NCBI GenBank assembly: GCA_020636215.1 | Contig: JACJYG010000004.1 | Location: forward strand, 682,001-746,000 | Direction of reading: 5' to 3' | Source: Lewinellaceae bacterium | Lineage (GTDB): Bacteria; Bacteroidota; Bacteroidia; Chitinophagales; Saprospiraceae | Length of the DNA stretch: 64,000 nt | Part shown: piece after piece, positions 35,605 to 43,700 of the stretch | How the letters are laid out: each line of letters starts with the position of its first letter | Numbering within the stretch: position 1 is the stretch's first letter | Program-made: the position numbers and the translations under genes | Notes under the pieces: model-generated | Told to the model about the DNA's origin: nothing | Seen by the model: the letters and a program-made list of their open reading frames with translations, nothing else | The model's database searches: none

Positions 35605-37272
35605 ATGAGTGACCAGTTTGACCACACGGAAGTTGCGATAAAAGCCCTTAAAAAGGAGGTATTTCAATTGCAGGAGGAGGCGCGGCGGGAAGAGCAGCAT
35701 CTGAGAGAAACCTGTGAGAAGGTCATCGAACACCATTTGCAGACTAATCAGCAGATGTTGATGCATGTTGAAAACATCGAGCTTCTACGGCGGGAAGTTT
35801 TGGGCCTTACTGAACAATTGAAAACCGTAAAAGGCTTTGACGAGGAGGACCTGGATAACATTCAGGTACTAGGCGAACAATTGGTGAATGCGCCACTCTT
35901 CCACCCTCAATACGAAAAAATGCTTGCTCAGCAGGCTGCCGCCCGACAGAATGGGCATCCTTTCGATGCTCAGCTCCGGCAGCAGATGGAAGAACGGCTG
36001 GAAGATTTTAATATCCTGCCGGGAGAAATAGAGATCAAAGCAGGGGAAGCTATTCTGAAAGCCTTTCAGGAGCAAGGGACACCAAAGCAGGGGCTCGATA
36101 TCGAACTGGCCACCGAAGGATTATTGCGTTTGGCATCCCTGGCATTACAACAAAGCCTTGCCGACAACCTGGCTACCGAAAAAGCGGCCGGTTTCCTGAA
36201 CGATTTGAAAGCCGGGCTGAAGGCCTGCACGGCCCGTTTACAAAATGAGCACCGCCAGGTTTCCAATTCCAGCTTTGGCCGCCGGGCGCTGCAAAGCGAA
36301 CCCCAGGAAAACCTCGAAGACATGAAAGGCCTGCAGGACATGCTCGCCAAACTCAAAACAGCCTTTGAGGACACTATCCGGCTCAGCGCCCCTTCCCCAT
36401 TGCTTGAGGAAGTAGCCGAACAATTTGGCCTCGAAGATGACGAAGAGTACCGCCAGGCGCTCGTCGACGCTTTCCTGGAAGATATGCTGGACGAATCAGA
36501 AGGCCTGATGTTCAGCGAGGATTTTGACGCCGATTCCGACGGCTTATTCCAGGACAATGAGGAATGGGAGGATGAAAACTGGGCGCCCGCCGAAAATCCA
36601 CGTTTTCCCATCGGTAGTTCCGTTGCGGTCATAACCAGCGCCAAGCCATTCAAAGGTTTTTCCAAGCTCGATATACAAGGCTGGCAGGGCCGGGTGGTGG
36701 ATGCTTATACCAACGGAACCGTCATTGCCTATGAGGTCGTACTCGATAGCGTTACCTTACAAGGCCTCCCGGAGAAATTCATCCGCCGGGCCTGCGAAGA
36801 GGATTACGGCAGTTTTTTCCGTTACGAATTTGAGGAAACGGACTTGCGCCCTGCCGAAGCCCGGGATACAGAAGCCGAAGCCCTGGCTAGCCAGCGTCGG
36901 CTTTTTCACCGGTATTTTTGGGGAGAGATCAGCCAGGATGCCCAGGCCGCCCGCGTTTTTGAAATCATGATGAAAGAGCCGGCGGCAGAAGACATCGACA
37001 ACTGGATAAACTATTTTCGTAAAGAAGTCGAATTCCCCTTCAACGCTCAGGTAGAAGGCCTCATTCTCCGGAAAATTGAACCCGGTACGGTAGTGGAAGT
37101 GCTAGGCATCGAAGGCCTGGATGAAGAAGAAGATTTCGGGCTGATCGCTTCAATCCGGAAAGGCCGCGCCATTCTCTCTTTTCCCCTCATGGAACTGATG
37201 CCTGTCAATGACAAAGACCCTAAAGCCCAGGCGCTCCTGGATTACAGGCTTTGGGCGGATCTGATGTTGTAG
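35605..37272 (+). CDS. Unrecognised coiled-coil protein with C-terminal CcbP-like calcium-binding domain
   Basis: This 555-aa cytoplasmic protein has an N-terminal coiled coil (about 8-75, many Glu/Gln/Leu heptads), a helical middle, a very acidic stretch at about 275-330 (EDFDADSDGLFQDNEEWEDE), a beta-barrel-like module at about 332-420 (RFPIGSSVAVITSAKPFKGF, QGWQGRVVDAY) and a C-terminal module at about 475-555 (FPFNAQVEGLILRKI, VVEVLGIEGLDEEEDFGL, LLDYRLW) that resembles the CcbP calcium-binding family. No signal peptide or membrane helix is present. The CcbP match is by eye. It stands alone between carB and the URI/DUF4240 pair; a calcium- or SH3-like sensing role is only a suggestion. 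Confidence 0.7.
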   Translation: MSDQFDHTEVAIKALKKEVFQLQEEARREEQHLRETCEKVIEHHLQTNQQMLMHVENIELLRREVLGLTEQLKTVKGFDEEDLDNIQVLGEQLVNAPLFHPQYEKMLAQQAAARQNGHPFDAQLRQQMEERLEDFNILPGEIEIKAGEAILKAFQEQGTPKQGLDIELATEGLLRLASLALQQSLADNLATEKAAGFLNDLKAGLKACTARLQNEHRQVSNSSFGRRALQSEPQENLEDMKGLQDMLAKLKTAFEDTIRLSAPSPLLEEVAEQFGLEDDEEYRQALVDAFLEDMLDESEGLMFSEDFDADSDGLFQDNEEWEDENWAPAENPRFPIGSSVAVITSAKPFKGFSKLDIQGWQGRVVDAYTNGTVIAYEVVLDSVTLQGLPEKFIRRACEEDYGSFFRYEFEETDLRPAEARDTEAEALASQRRLFHRYFWGEISQDAQAARVFEIMMKEPAAEDIDNWINYFRKEVEFPFNAQVEGLILRKIEPGTVVEVLGIEGLDEEEDFGLIASIRKGRAILSFPLMELMPVNDKDPKAQALLDYRLWADLML

Positions 37273-37394
37273 GGTTTGTTTGAAGATCACCTTTGGGCCG
37301 AAAAAATACACCTACACAATGATAGAAATTTAAGTTTATCAGACTATTTGTTCACTGCTCTTGCCCCATCTGCCTGGCTAATAAGGGAAACCAT

Positions 37395-37709
37395 TTATGT
37401 CCCCCCTTTTATATTCCCTCTCGGTTTTCTACCATGTTTCTCCCGATAGCTGTCAATAAACTCATCTTCGATTCTTTGGGCTCTTTCTCTGCCCGGAATG
37501 TTACGGACTAGAATTTTGGCAAAATACCTTACCCAGCCAACAGCAAGATTGAGAAAAGAGGTTTGTATCCGGATGCGCTTGGAGAGCCCATCTTTTCCGA
37601 TTGGATTGTCGCTAATCCCATATTTAAATACATCGTCGTCTTTTTTGTCCCGGATTTCATAGAGGTGGTGAGGCCTATCGTTCTTTTTAGAGTTTCCGTG
37701 TCTCTTCAC
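37395..37709 (-). CDS. Standalone URI/GIY-YIG-type nuclease domain, polymorphic-toxin-like
   Basis: This 104-aa protein contains a compact URI-like fold: HLYEIRDKKDDDVFKYGISDN (GIY-YIG-equivalent strands, about 15-35), the conserved Arg-bearing GLSKRIRIQTSFLN (about 41-54) and the catalytic-glutamate helix IPGRERAQRIEDEFIDSY (about 71-88) followed by GRKPRGNIKGG. This arrangement is known from toxin tips of polymorphic toxin systems (Tox-URI type). Here there is no secretion or repeat region in front. The frame starts with GTG at 37709, two codons after an in-frame TGA; an ATG at 37716 is in another frame. It lies 17 bp downstream of the DUF4240 gene on the same strand. It could be an orphan toxin tip or a toxin-module remnant. 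Confidence 0.65.
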   Translation of the reverse strand: MKRHGNSKKNDRPHHLYEIRDKKDDDVFKYGISDNPIGKDGLSKRIRIQTSFLNLAVGWVRYFAKILVRNIPGRERAQRIEDEFIDSYREKHGRKPRGNIKGGT

Positions 37710-37726
37710 AGCTCATGCTTTTCTTT

Positions 37727-38305
37727 CTAGGTTTCTTCCCAGCCTTCAACATTACTAAAGGTTTCGTAATTGTAGGCAGGAAGATAATCCTCCATGGGTT
37801 TACCTGTTTTTCTCTGGTAAGCATCGGAAGCTACGTATAAGAGCGGCTCAAAAGACATATCTTTTGGCATTAGGGTGGGGTCTGCGATTACATCTTCAAA
37901 AAACTGGCGGCCATTAGCCACTACGCAACAGCGGTCGTAAAGAAAAAGGTCAACGGAAAAACGAGCATCTGGCCGATAAGCATTATCCCCGCTATTCTCA
38001 GCATGTGCGCGGGTGTCAATCAGATAGAGTTTTTCCGAAAGCTTATCCAGGAACTGGTAGATCAAGGCAACTGGCAACTCGGCAAGGTGAGCGACTACCG
38101 GTTCAACCACAGCTTCATCGTCACCTTCCTGATCCCAGTCCAGCAAGCCGATAATTTGCCAAAAGGCTTCTTCAGAAAGGATTTCTCCAACCGGCCGGGA
38201 GTGGACATGGATCACGACTTCAGCATCCTCATCATGGTGTTCGGCTTGTAATTCCCGAATGAATTCTTCATCCAGGTCTTTCAACTTTAAGTGGAGGATT
38301 GTCAT
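37727..38305 (-). CDS. DUF4240 protein, candidate immunity partner of the URI domain
   Basis: This 192-aa soluble acidic protein has a DUF4240-type domain at about 45-155: AFWQIIGLLDWDQ, then helix-rich LIYQFLDKLSEKLY and the block FEDVIADPTLMPKDMSFEPLLYVASDAYQ. DUF4240 proteins often sit beside toxin genes and are thought to act as immunity proteins in some contexts, though they also occur alone. It precedes the URI-domain gene by 17 bp, the reverse of the common toxin-then-immunity order. ATG at 38305 fits (MTILHLKLKDLDEEF). No signal peptide, so it acts in the cytoplasm. Confidence 0.75.
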   Translation of the reverse strand: MTILHLKLKDLDEEFIRELQAEHHDEDAEVVIHVHSRPVGEILSEEAFWQIIGLLDWDQEGDDEAVVEPVVAHLAELPVALIYQFLDKLSEKLYLIDTRAHAENSGDNAYRPDARFSVDLFLYDRCCVVANGRQFFEDVIADPTLMPKDMSFEPLLYVASDAYQRKTGKPMEDYLPAYNYETFSNVEGWEET

Positions 38306-38590
38306 TGGACTAAGCTTTTAACAAAAATAATGGAATTCTAGCGAAGGCTATATTTTTCATACAATTATTCTTACATGGCATGTCCAACGCTCCTGTAGGC
38401 CACCCGCTTCCATTCTGACCCCGAAACTCAGCGTGACAGAAAAAAAACATAGGTATGATTGAGCAAATTTTTCGCCTTATGCCCTACGGATGGCGAAAAC
38501 ACCGACTAAAGAGGTTGAGTCCTTTTCTTTGACCCCAACTAAACGGTACTTCATATCCTGAATATCGTTTTCATTTAGTGCCACCCTACA

Positions 38591-38779
38591 ATGCAAAGCC
38601 GGCCCCCTGGCCATTATAGGAAAGAAAGAAACTACGTTGCACCCGCAGCACTGCCACATCAAAAGGGGAAATGGGCTGTATGGAAAGATGGTGCTCAGCT
38701 TCAGGGGACAGTTAAAGAGTCCAAAGAGGAAGCTGAAGCTATTGCCAAGAGCTTAAATGCAGCTGAGCAAAAACAATAG
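38591..38779 (+). CDS. Small DUF2188-like protein (uncertain)
   Basis: A 62-codon frame encodes KGKWAVWKDGAQLQGTVKE followed by KEEAEAIAKSL, which resembles the small DUF2188 family (HxxGW-V-x-G-A-x--ST--T--EA). It lies in an otherwise empty gap between the DUF4240 gene and the alcohol-dehydrogenase-like gene, on the opposite strand to both. The first 25 residues do not look conserved, so the real start may be later or the gene may be a remnant. Confidence 0.4.
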   Translation: MQSRPPGHYRKERNYVAPAALPHQKGKWAVWKDGAQLQGTVKESKEEAEAIAKSLNAAEQKQ

Positions 38780-38807
38780 TGAGAAGGGCCAAAGCTTTTC
38801 AACCCTA

Positions 38808-39851
38808 TTACTGGCTGATAACAGATATACTGCTTACAGCCACCTCCACCACCACCTTGCCCATGGTCTTCCCGCTCTGAAACAGCAGAATAGCATCTTT
38901 CAACTGATTGAAAGGAAAGGTATGCCCGACCAGAGGCCGCCCGAGGTCCATGGCGGACAGTTCGGCCAACAGTTCGTGCAGAAGTTCGGCCCTATGGTAG
39001 AGCCAGATGAGGTTAAAACCCATTATTGCCTTATTATTTTCCGGCATTTTTTGAGGGTCGATTTTAGGGCGGGTTAGAAACAGGAACAACAAGCGAAGGT
39101 AGTTGGGACGGTTGCCGACAGAGCCATAGCGAGCAGCCCCATACACGACCATACGGCCCTGCGGAGCCAGCAATTCATATCCTTGCTTCAGGATTTTTCC
39201 CCCGATGCACTCCATAATAATATTCAGTTCCCGCCCACCGAGGGCATTCAACACCGCATCCTTAAAGTTTTTACCCCGAACGATACCCTGATCATACCCC
39301 TCTTGCTTCAGCAGTTCCAGCTTTGCGGGATTTCCTACCGTTCCTATGGTATAGGCCTGATACTGTTTTGCAATACGGTTGGCCCAAAGCCCCACCCCAC
39401 CAGCAGCACTGTGGATGAGCACCGTCTGCCCTTCCCGAATATTGCCCAGCTCTTTTAACCCATAGTGGGCCGTCAGCACCTGTACGAGGTAACTGGCGCC
39501 CTCGGCAAAGCTCCAGCCCTGCGGTAAAGGAATGAGATAGCGGGTGTCGATATTGAGATGTGTGGTATAGGCGCCAAAGCGGGTGACGCCCATTACCTGA
39601 TCTCCAACCTTAAGGCGCGTAACCCCCTCTCCCACCCGGATGACAATACCGGCGTATTCCAGTCCAGGCACAAAACTGCCTTTTGGCGTGGCGCCATATA
39701 AGCCCCAAATGGCAAAGATGTCGGCAAAATTCAGGCCGATGGCCTTCACTTCGACGGTCGCCTCCCCCGGGCCGGGGGCAGGTAGTTCTTCGGTTTCCAG
39801 CTTCAGGTTGGCGAGGCTGCCGGCGGTAAGGCGGTAGGATTGGCGTTGCAT
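38808..39851 (-). CDS. Zinc-independent MDR oxidoreductase (quinone reductase / VAT-1-like)
   Basis: This 347-aa medium-chain dehydrogenase/reductase has an N-terminal GroES-like domain (about 1-125; GLNFADIFAIWGLYGATPKG and VPGLEYAGIVIRVGEGV) and a Rossmann domain with the NADPH loop SAAGGVGLWANRIAKQ (about 148-163). It lacks the cysteine ligands for catalytic zinc, as in quinone oxidoreductases and the VAT-1 group, so it likely reduces quinones or enones with NADPH. It lies 88 bp downstream of the kinase gene on the same strand, but its codon composition is like the chromosome, not like the AT-rich cassette, and I do not count it in that cassette. Confidence 0.92.
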   Translation of the reverse strand: MQRQSYRLTAGSLANLKLETEELPAPGPGEATVEVKAIGLNFADIFAIWGLYGATPKGSFVPGLEYAGIVIRVGEGVTRLKVGDQVMGVTRFGAYTTHLNIDTRYLIPLPQGWSFAEGASYLVQVLTAHYGLKELGNIREGQTVLIHSAAGGVGLWANRIAKQYQAYTIGTVGNPAKLELLKQEGYDQGIVRGKNFKDAVLNALGGRELNIIMECIGGKILKQGYELLAPQGRMVVYGAARYGSVGNRPNYLRLLFLFLTRPKIDPQKMPENNKAIMGFNLIWLYHRAELLHELLAELSAMDLGRPLVGHTFPFNQLKDAILLFQSGKTMGKVVVEVAVSSISVISQ

Positions 39852-39939
39852 GGCGGATTTAAATTTTTATAACTCTTTGTTAAGATAGGCATTTTCCGGA
39901 TTGGTGCCGTTCGACTCCCGAAATAAGAAGATGGAGAGA

Positions 39940-41337
39940 TTACCATATCATTTTTACCCTGGGGTGATTTTTCGAAAAATGGAAAAACACCGCACTTACC
40001 AAGGAAATAAAGTAAGCAATGATAAAATAGACAGACGCAAACAGAAACGCACATCCGATGGTCAAATATTCAGTTTTAAAAAAATGTATTGCCTCAAAAA
40101 CCCAAAACAAGATCGGTACAGTCCAAGCCCAAATCAGTAGCAGAAAGATAAATTTATACTTCTGTTGTCCTCTGATGTCTACATAATATAACGCCCGACC
40201 AAAGGCCGCCTGTCGGAACAATTCTTTCCAGAAGAGATAACTTGTGTTTTGACCTGATTGCTTGGTAGTAACTTCCCAGTCAATAGTGAATGACCGGGTG
40301 GGGCGCTCCACCTTCATCACTTTCCTAGGGCGGCTGTAAAAGCTCTCTCCCAAGAGTTGAAAGTTATGGTCAAGTTCTCTTTTAAGCACTGCCCCCCAAT
40401 CATCAGCGCTTGGCCGGTTACCCAGAATACTGTTATTTGTTTCAAAAGCTCTTATAAACAACCTACGAATGGAAGAAGGCAAGAGGAAAAAATCATCATG
40501 AGGCCCTGGTATGGAAGTCAAATATTTCCTTTTCTTACCATGGACAAAAAGACCGTTTTGTATCTTTTCTCCCAGAGAGGTCGCTCCAGCATAGACTCCT
40601 GATGATGTAGCAGCATATGGGTGGATTCCGTATAATATTTTATAGAAGATAACTGCTAAAGAAAAACGATGCCAGTTGTGGTCAATATAATTTTTTGAAG
40701 ACCGGGTATACACACTCTCAGGAGGGATGTAGTCTGGCATAGCCATCTCTCCATGATAAATACGGCCGTTCGGGGCTTTGACCTGTACGGAATCACAGTC
40801 AATTAGGGATACTTTTCCTTTGATAGTAACAAGTATATTATTAGGGTTGAGGTCCACCATACTATATTGACCTATGCTATGAAAATTATGGATAGCAAAA
40901 GCGATATTGGCGCAAAGCCCAATTCGCGCTTTTACACCTTCCTCCGTATTCCGGTTAAATTTTTTCTGCCATTCCAGGTATCGGGGGTCTTCAATTTTTG
41001 GAAGAAACAAATACTCCAGGTGCTGGCTGTCCTCAAAGGCCAGCGGCATGAGGAAACCTACAATCTGTTTTTTTTTAATAACGACCATTTTGGGCCAGCA
41101 GAAAAGGAAATTGGGGTCTTGGGTTCGAAGAGGAGGATATTGAGCCATGTAGAACACCTTCTCTTTTTTCCTTTGAATGATCCTTTCACTAATGAACAGT
41201 TTGACACAGTGTCGCTTCAAGTGATCCGGATACAAAACCCTGTGTATACTTCCTTCACCTCCAGAAGCGAGAGCCTTATCTTCCAGGAGGGCTTTTTCTC
41301 TTTTTCTTGATCGGGGATCGTATAAAAGGCAGTGCAT
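39940..41337 (-). CDS. Membrane Hanks-type protein kinase of a TerY-P-like cassette
   Basis: This 465-aa protein has an N-terminal kinase domain (about 15-335) and two C-terminal membrane helices (about 397-420 and 427-452). Seen motifs: glycine loop ASGGEGSIHRV (24-34), the ATP lysine K46 (HCVKLF), catalytic loop MVDLNPNNIL (160-169, D162 and N167 kept, the HRD replaced by MVD), DFG equivalent LIDCDSVQV (D180/D182) and activation segment MPDYIPPES. This divergent pattern is that of kinases found with TerY-like vWA and PP2C proteins. It should phosphorylate Ser/Thr in a partner, probably at the membrane. It lies 6 bp after the PP2C stop. Region is visibly A/T-rich relative to neighbours. Confidence 0.85.
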   Translation of the reverse strand: MHCLLYDPRSRKREKALLEDKALASGGEGSIHRVLYPDHLKRHCVKLFISERIIQRKKEKVFYMAQYPPLRTQDPNFLFCWPKMVVIKKKQIVGFLMPLAFEDSQHLEYLFLPKIEDPRYLEWQKKFNRNTEEGVKARIGLCANIAFAIHNFHSIGQYSMVDLNPNNILVTIKGKVSLIDCDSVQVKAPNGRIYHGEMAMPDYIPPESVYTRSSKNYIDHNWHRFSLAVIFYKILYGIHPYAATSSGVYAGATSLGEKIQNGLFVHGKKRKYLTSIPGPHDDFFLLPSSIRRLFIRAFETNNSILGNRPSADDWGAVLKRELDHNFQLLGESFYSRPRKVMKVERPTRSFTIDWEVTTKQSGQNTSYLFWKELFRQAAFGRALYYVDIRGQQKYKFIFLLLIWAWTVPILFWVFEAIHFFKTEYLTIGCAFLFASVYFIIAYFISLVSAVFFHFSKNHPRVKMIW

Positions 41338-41343
41338 GGAACC

Positions 41344-42921
41344 TCATTTTAATTGCCCAATAACAAGCGTTTTATCGTCCAATTCATCCTGTAATTTCCT
41401 AGTGCCATTCTCCAGGAATCTTTTTAACTCCTGTTCGATCTGGTTCGTATTCATTCCAGCTTGGCTCATATCCTTCACTGCCATTAACAAGGGGTTTAAA
41501 AAATTCGGGTATGGTTCATTGACATCATAGTATTTCTGGCTTTCATCATCTTTGGTAAGTGTTTTGAATGCGTGAGATTCAGAGCCATCAGTCATGACGG
41601 CAAAGGCAACAGGAGGATCATCTATAACCTGGCATTCAACGTATTCTTCGAGCTGATCCCATATCTGAGAGGTGACAAAAACTGTTTCATTGGCTTCCTT
41701 GCCTTTGTATGGTGAAAGCATGGCTTTCCAGTTTCCTTCCTGGTCTTTATAACCTGCCCGACCATCTCCAACATGCATCATCAACAAGCCAAAAGGAGAG
41801 TAAACCAAAAGGATAAGGGTACTAGCCATGCTTTTGGGATCCACTTCTTCAAACCGAGCGAAATTTTCCAATCCTTCCACAACCTTTTTAAGTATCCCAA
41901 CGGAGGCTTCTTGCCATTCCTCCAAACTTGGCAATCTTTTTTTATCAGGCCAGAAATTACTATCGAACATTTCCCATGTAAAGGCAACTGCCTTATCTGC
42001 AATAAATTGCGCACCTTTATGGGACTCCTTTGCCGACCCCGCTCCATCGCAACAGGCAACAATCCCCCAGTCCCTGCTGATAGATTTCGCCTGGAAATAA
42101 TCCTGGCAGGGAATATTCATCATACTATGGGATTTTCCGGTAGCTGAAGCGCCAACCACCAACCAATTGTGTTCCTTTACTAACGGAATGCCCGCAGCAG
42201 GAATCTCTGATCCTTGCTTGCGCTTTACTTTTACTAGATCGACATCTTTTTTTGCCTCTGCCACAATATGCACAGCTGGGATGGCTTTTTCTTTTTTTCT
42301 TTGGCGAGAAGCTTTCTGCCTTGCCGCAGAGGTTTCCTCCGAGGAGGAGAAAGTATCACTAGGCTTCATAGGAAGTGGTTCGTTTGAGGTAGAGGGTTGA
42401 AGCGCTTTAGCCTCTTTGGCTTTTTGATGATTATTTGTTTTCAAAAAAACTATCCACCCCACAATTATCACCAAAATACTTCCAAAAATATAAATCCAAA
42501 AAGTGCTATCTGACAGATAATAATCCGTATTAGCTTCAGGATCGCTATTTCCCGATTTGTCCAATATATTATCCTTATCTGTTGAAGTTTGGTTGTGGCT
42601 TGAATCATCAGCTAATCCTCTTTCCCTTGAGGAATCAGCTACAAATAAACCAAATGTGTCGTTTATAAAACCATCATTATGAGCGATAACATTGGAGTCA
42701 ACTGCATTACTGCTATTTGCATTATTAAATGGCAAGTGGTGTGTCCATTGTTTTAAAACGGTTTCTCTATTTTTCAATTCCCCCTCCTCTGGCACAGTGT
42801 TTGGGAGATATACGATTCCAAAAATTAAAGCGACAGCAATAATCATCAGCACCAACAAGATCTTATTTATGATCTTATTTAAGGTACTATTTAACACATG
42901 GAAAAATTCCTTTCCGCTCAT
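41344..42921 (-). CDS. Membrane-anchored PP2C-family phosphatase of a TerY-P-like cassette
   Basis: This 525-aa protein has two N-terminal membrane helices (about 18-38 and 138-160) with an extracytoplasmic loop of roughly 100 residues, then a charged linker and a C-terminal PP2C-like domain (about 250-495). Family motifs seen: GASATGKSHSMMNIPCQDYF, IVACCDGAGSAKESHKGAQ (metal Asp), MMHVGDGRAG and AVMTDGSES. The opening GAS-x-GKSH-x-N-x-PCQD is typical for PP2C proteins that accompany TerY proteins. It would reverse the kinase's phosphorylation. The Lys-Ser GKS is part of this PP2C opening and should not be read as a P-loop. Located between the vWA and kinase genes, 6 bp from the latter. Confidence 0.87.
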   Translation of the reverse strand: MSGKEFFHVLNSTLNKIINKILLVLMIIAVALIFGIVYLPNTVPEEGELKNRETVLKQWTHHLPFNNANSSNAVDSNVIAHNDGFINDTFGLFVADSSRERGLADDSSHNQTSTDKDNILDKSGNSDPEANTDYYLSDSTFWIYIFGSILVIIVGWIVFLKTNNHQKAKEAKALQPSTSNEPLPMKPSDTFSSSEETSAARQKASRQRKKEKAIPAVHIVAEAKKDVDLVKVKRKQGSEIPAAGIPLVKEHNWLVVGASATGKSHSMMNIPCQDYFQAKSISRDWGIVACCDGAGSAKESHKGAQFIADKAVAFTWEMFDSNFWPDKKRLPSLEEWQEASVGILKKVVEGLENFARFEEVDPKSMASTLILLVYSPFGLLMMHVGDGRAGYKDQEGNWKAMLSPYKGKEANETVFVTSQIWDQLEEYVECQVIDDPPVAFAVMTDGSESHAFKTLTKDDESQKYYDVNEPYPNFLNPLLMAVKDMSQAGMNTNQIEQELKRFLENGTRKLQDELDDKTLVIGQLK

Positions 42922-42966
42922 CTTTGGATATCCTTTTTAATCTCATCAGAAGGGAATCCCCCCTCC

Positions 42967-43668
42967 TTAAATCTCAAACCCCTCCCTCCAATCCGAAGTA
43001 TCGGGCAGGTCAATCTTATCGCCTTCCCGTGAGCTGGCAAATACCGCCATACTTGCACTGACCCAATTGAAAAATTCGGAAAAGCGGTGTTCTGATAATT
43101 TCATGGGAGGTAATTTGATCCAAACCCCTTCTTTATGGTAATACCCGGAGATTTTATGAAGCAAGGCCATATCTGCTTTGCGCACGCCAATAGGCAGGAA
43201 AACGAATTTTTTATTTTTGGTCTCTCGCTCAATATCAGCAGCTAGTTGGTCCATGTTTTGATCAGGGTCTGGTTCCCCATCTGAAATGAGAATGATCCAA
43301 GGGCGCAAATAAGGCTGGCCGGTTTCTTTGTACCATTCTTTCCTCTGTTCTACCAGATCAATGGCAATCCGGATACCTTCTGCCATTTTTGTTGTACCAC
43401 TAGCTGACAATTGGGGCATGCTGAAATTTTTTCCCAAATCCGGATTCACCGCTATGCGAACACGACTATTAAATTCTACCACCGCTATCTCCAGTTTGTT
43501 ACCAATAGAGATATTCTCAACAATGTCTTGGTGAAAAGCCTTAAGGCCAGCGTTAAGTTCAGCGATTGGTTCCCCTTGCATGGAAGAAGACGTATCCACC
43601 ACAAAGCAGCAAATACTTTTTTGTTCAAAATTGTCCGGTGATTCAATTTGATACTTTCCAAAATCCAT
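42967..43668 (-). CDS. TerY-like von Willebrand factor A protein
   Basis: This 233-aa soluble protein is one vWA domain. The MIDAS metal site is complete: D25-x-S27-x-S29 (FVVDTSSSM), the threonine in SASGTTKMAEGI (about 92) and D130 in ILISDGEPDPD. The C-terminal region (LPPMKLSEHRFSEFFNWVSASM) matches TerY proteins, which are linked with tellurite resistance and with kinase/phosphatase partners. It would bind a partner through the metal site and is the likely phosphorylation-controlled scaffold. It lies 45 bp upstream of the phosphatase gene and 32 bp after the SPFH gene, on the same strand. Confidence 0.92.
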   Translation of the reverse strand: MDFGKYQIESPDNFEQKSICCFVVDTSSSMQGEPIAELNAGLKAFHQDIVENISIGNKLEIAVVEFNSRVRIAVNPDLGKNFSMPQLSASGTTKMAEGIRIAIDLVEQRKEWYKETGQPYLRPWIILISDGEPDPDQNMDQLAADIERETKNKKFVFLPIGVRKADMALLHKISGYYHKEGVWIKLPPMKLSEHRFSEFFNWVSASMAVFASSREGDKIDLPDTSDWREGFEI

Positions 43669-43700
43669 AAATTCAGTTTTTTCAAATTTAGGCTGATGAA

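Noticed and set aside
38477..38662. 61-codon minus-strand frame between the DUF4240 gene and the MDR gene
   Set aside because: No family resemblance and overlaps the better small plus-strand candidate at 38591.
39900..39926. tRNA-like T-arm (gttcgactcccg)
   Set aside because: No acceptor or anticodon arms can be formed around it.
42130..42180. P-loop (GKS) in the PP2C protein
   Set aside because: It belongs to the GASxxGKSH...PCQD opening of the PP2C domain, not to a nucleotide-binding fold.
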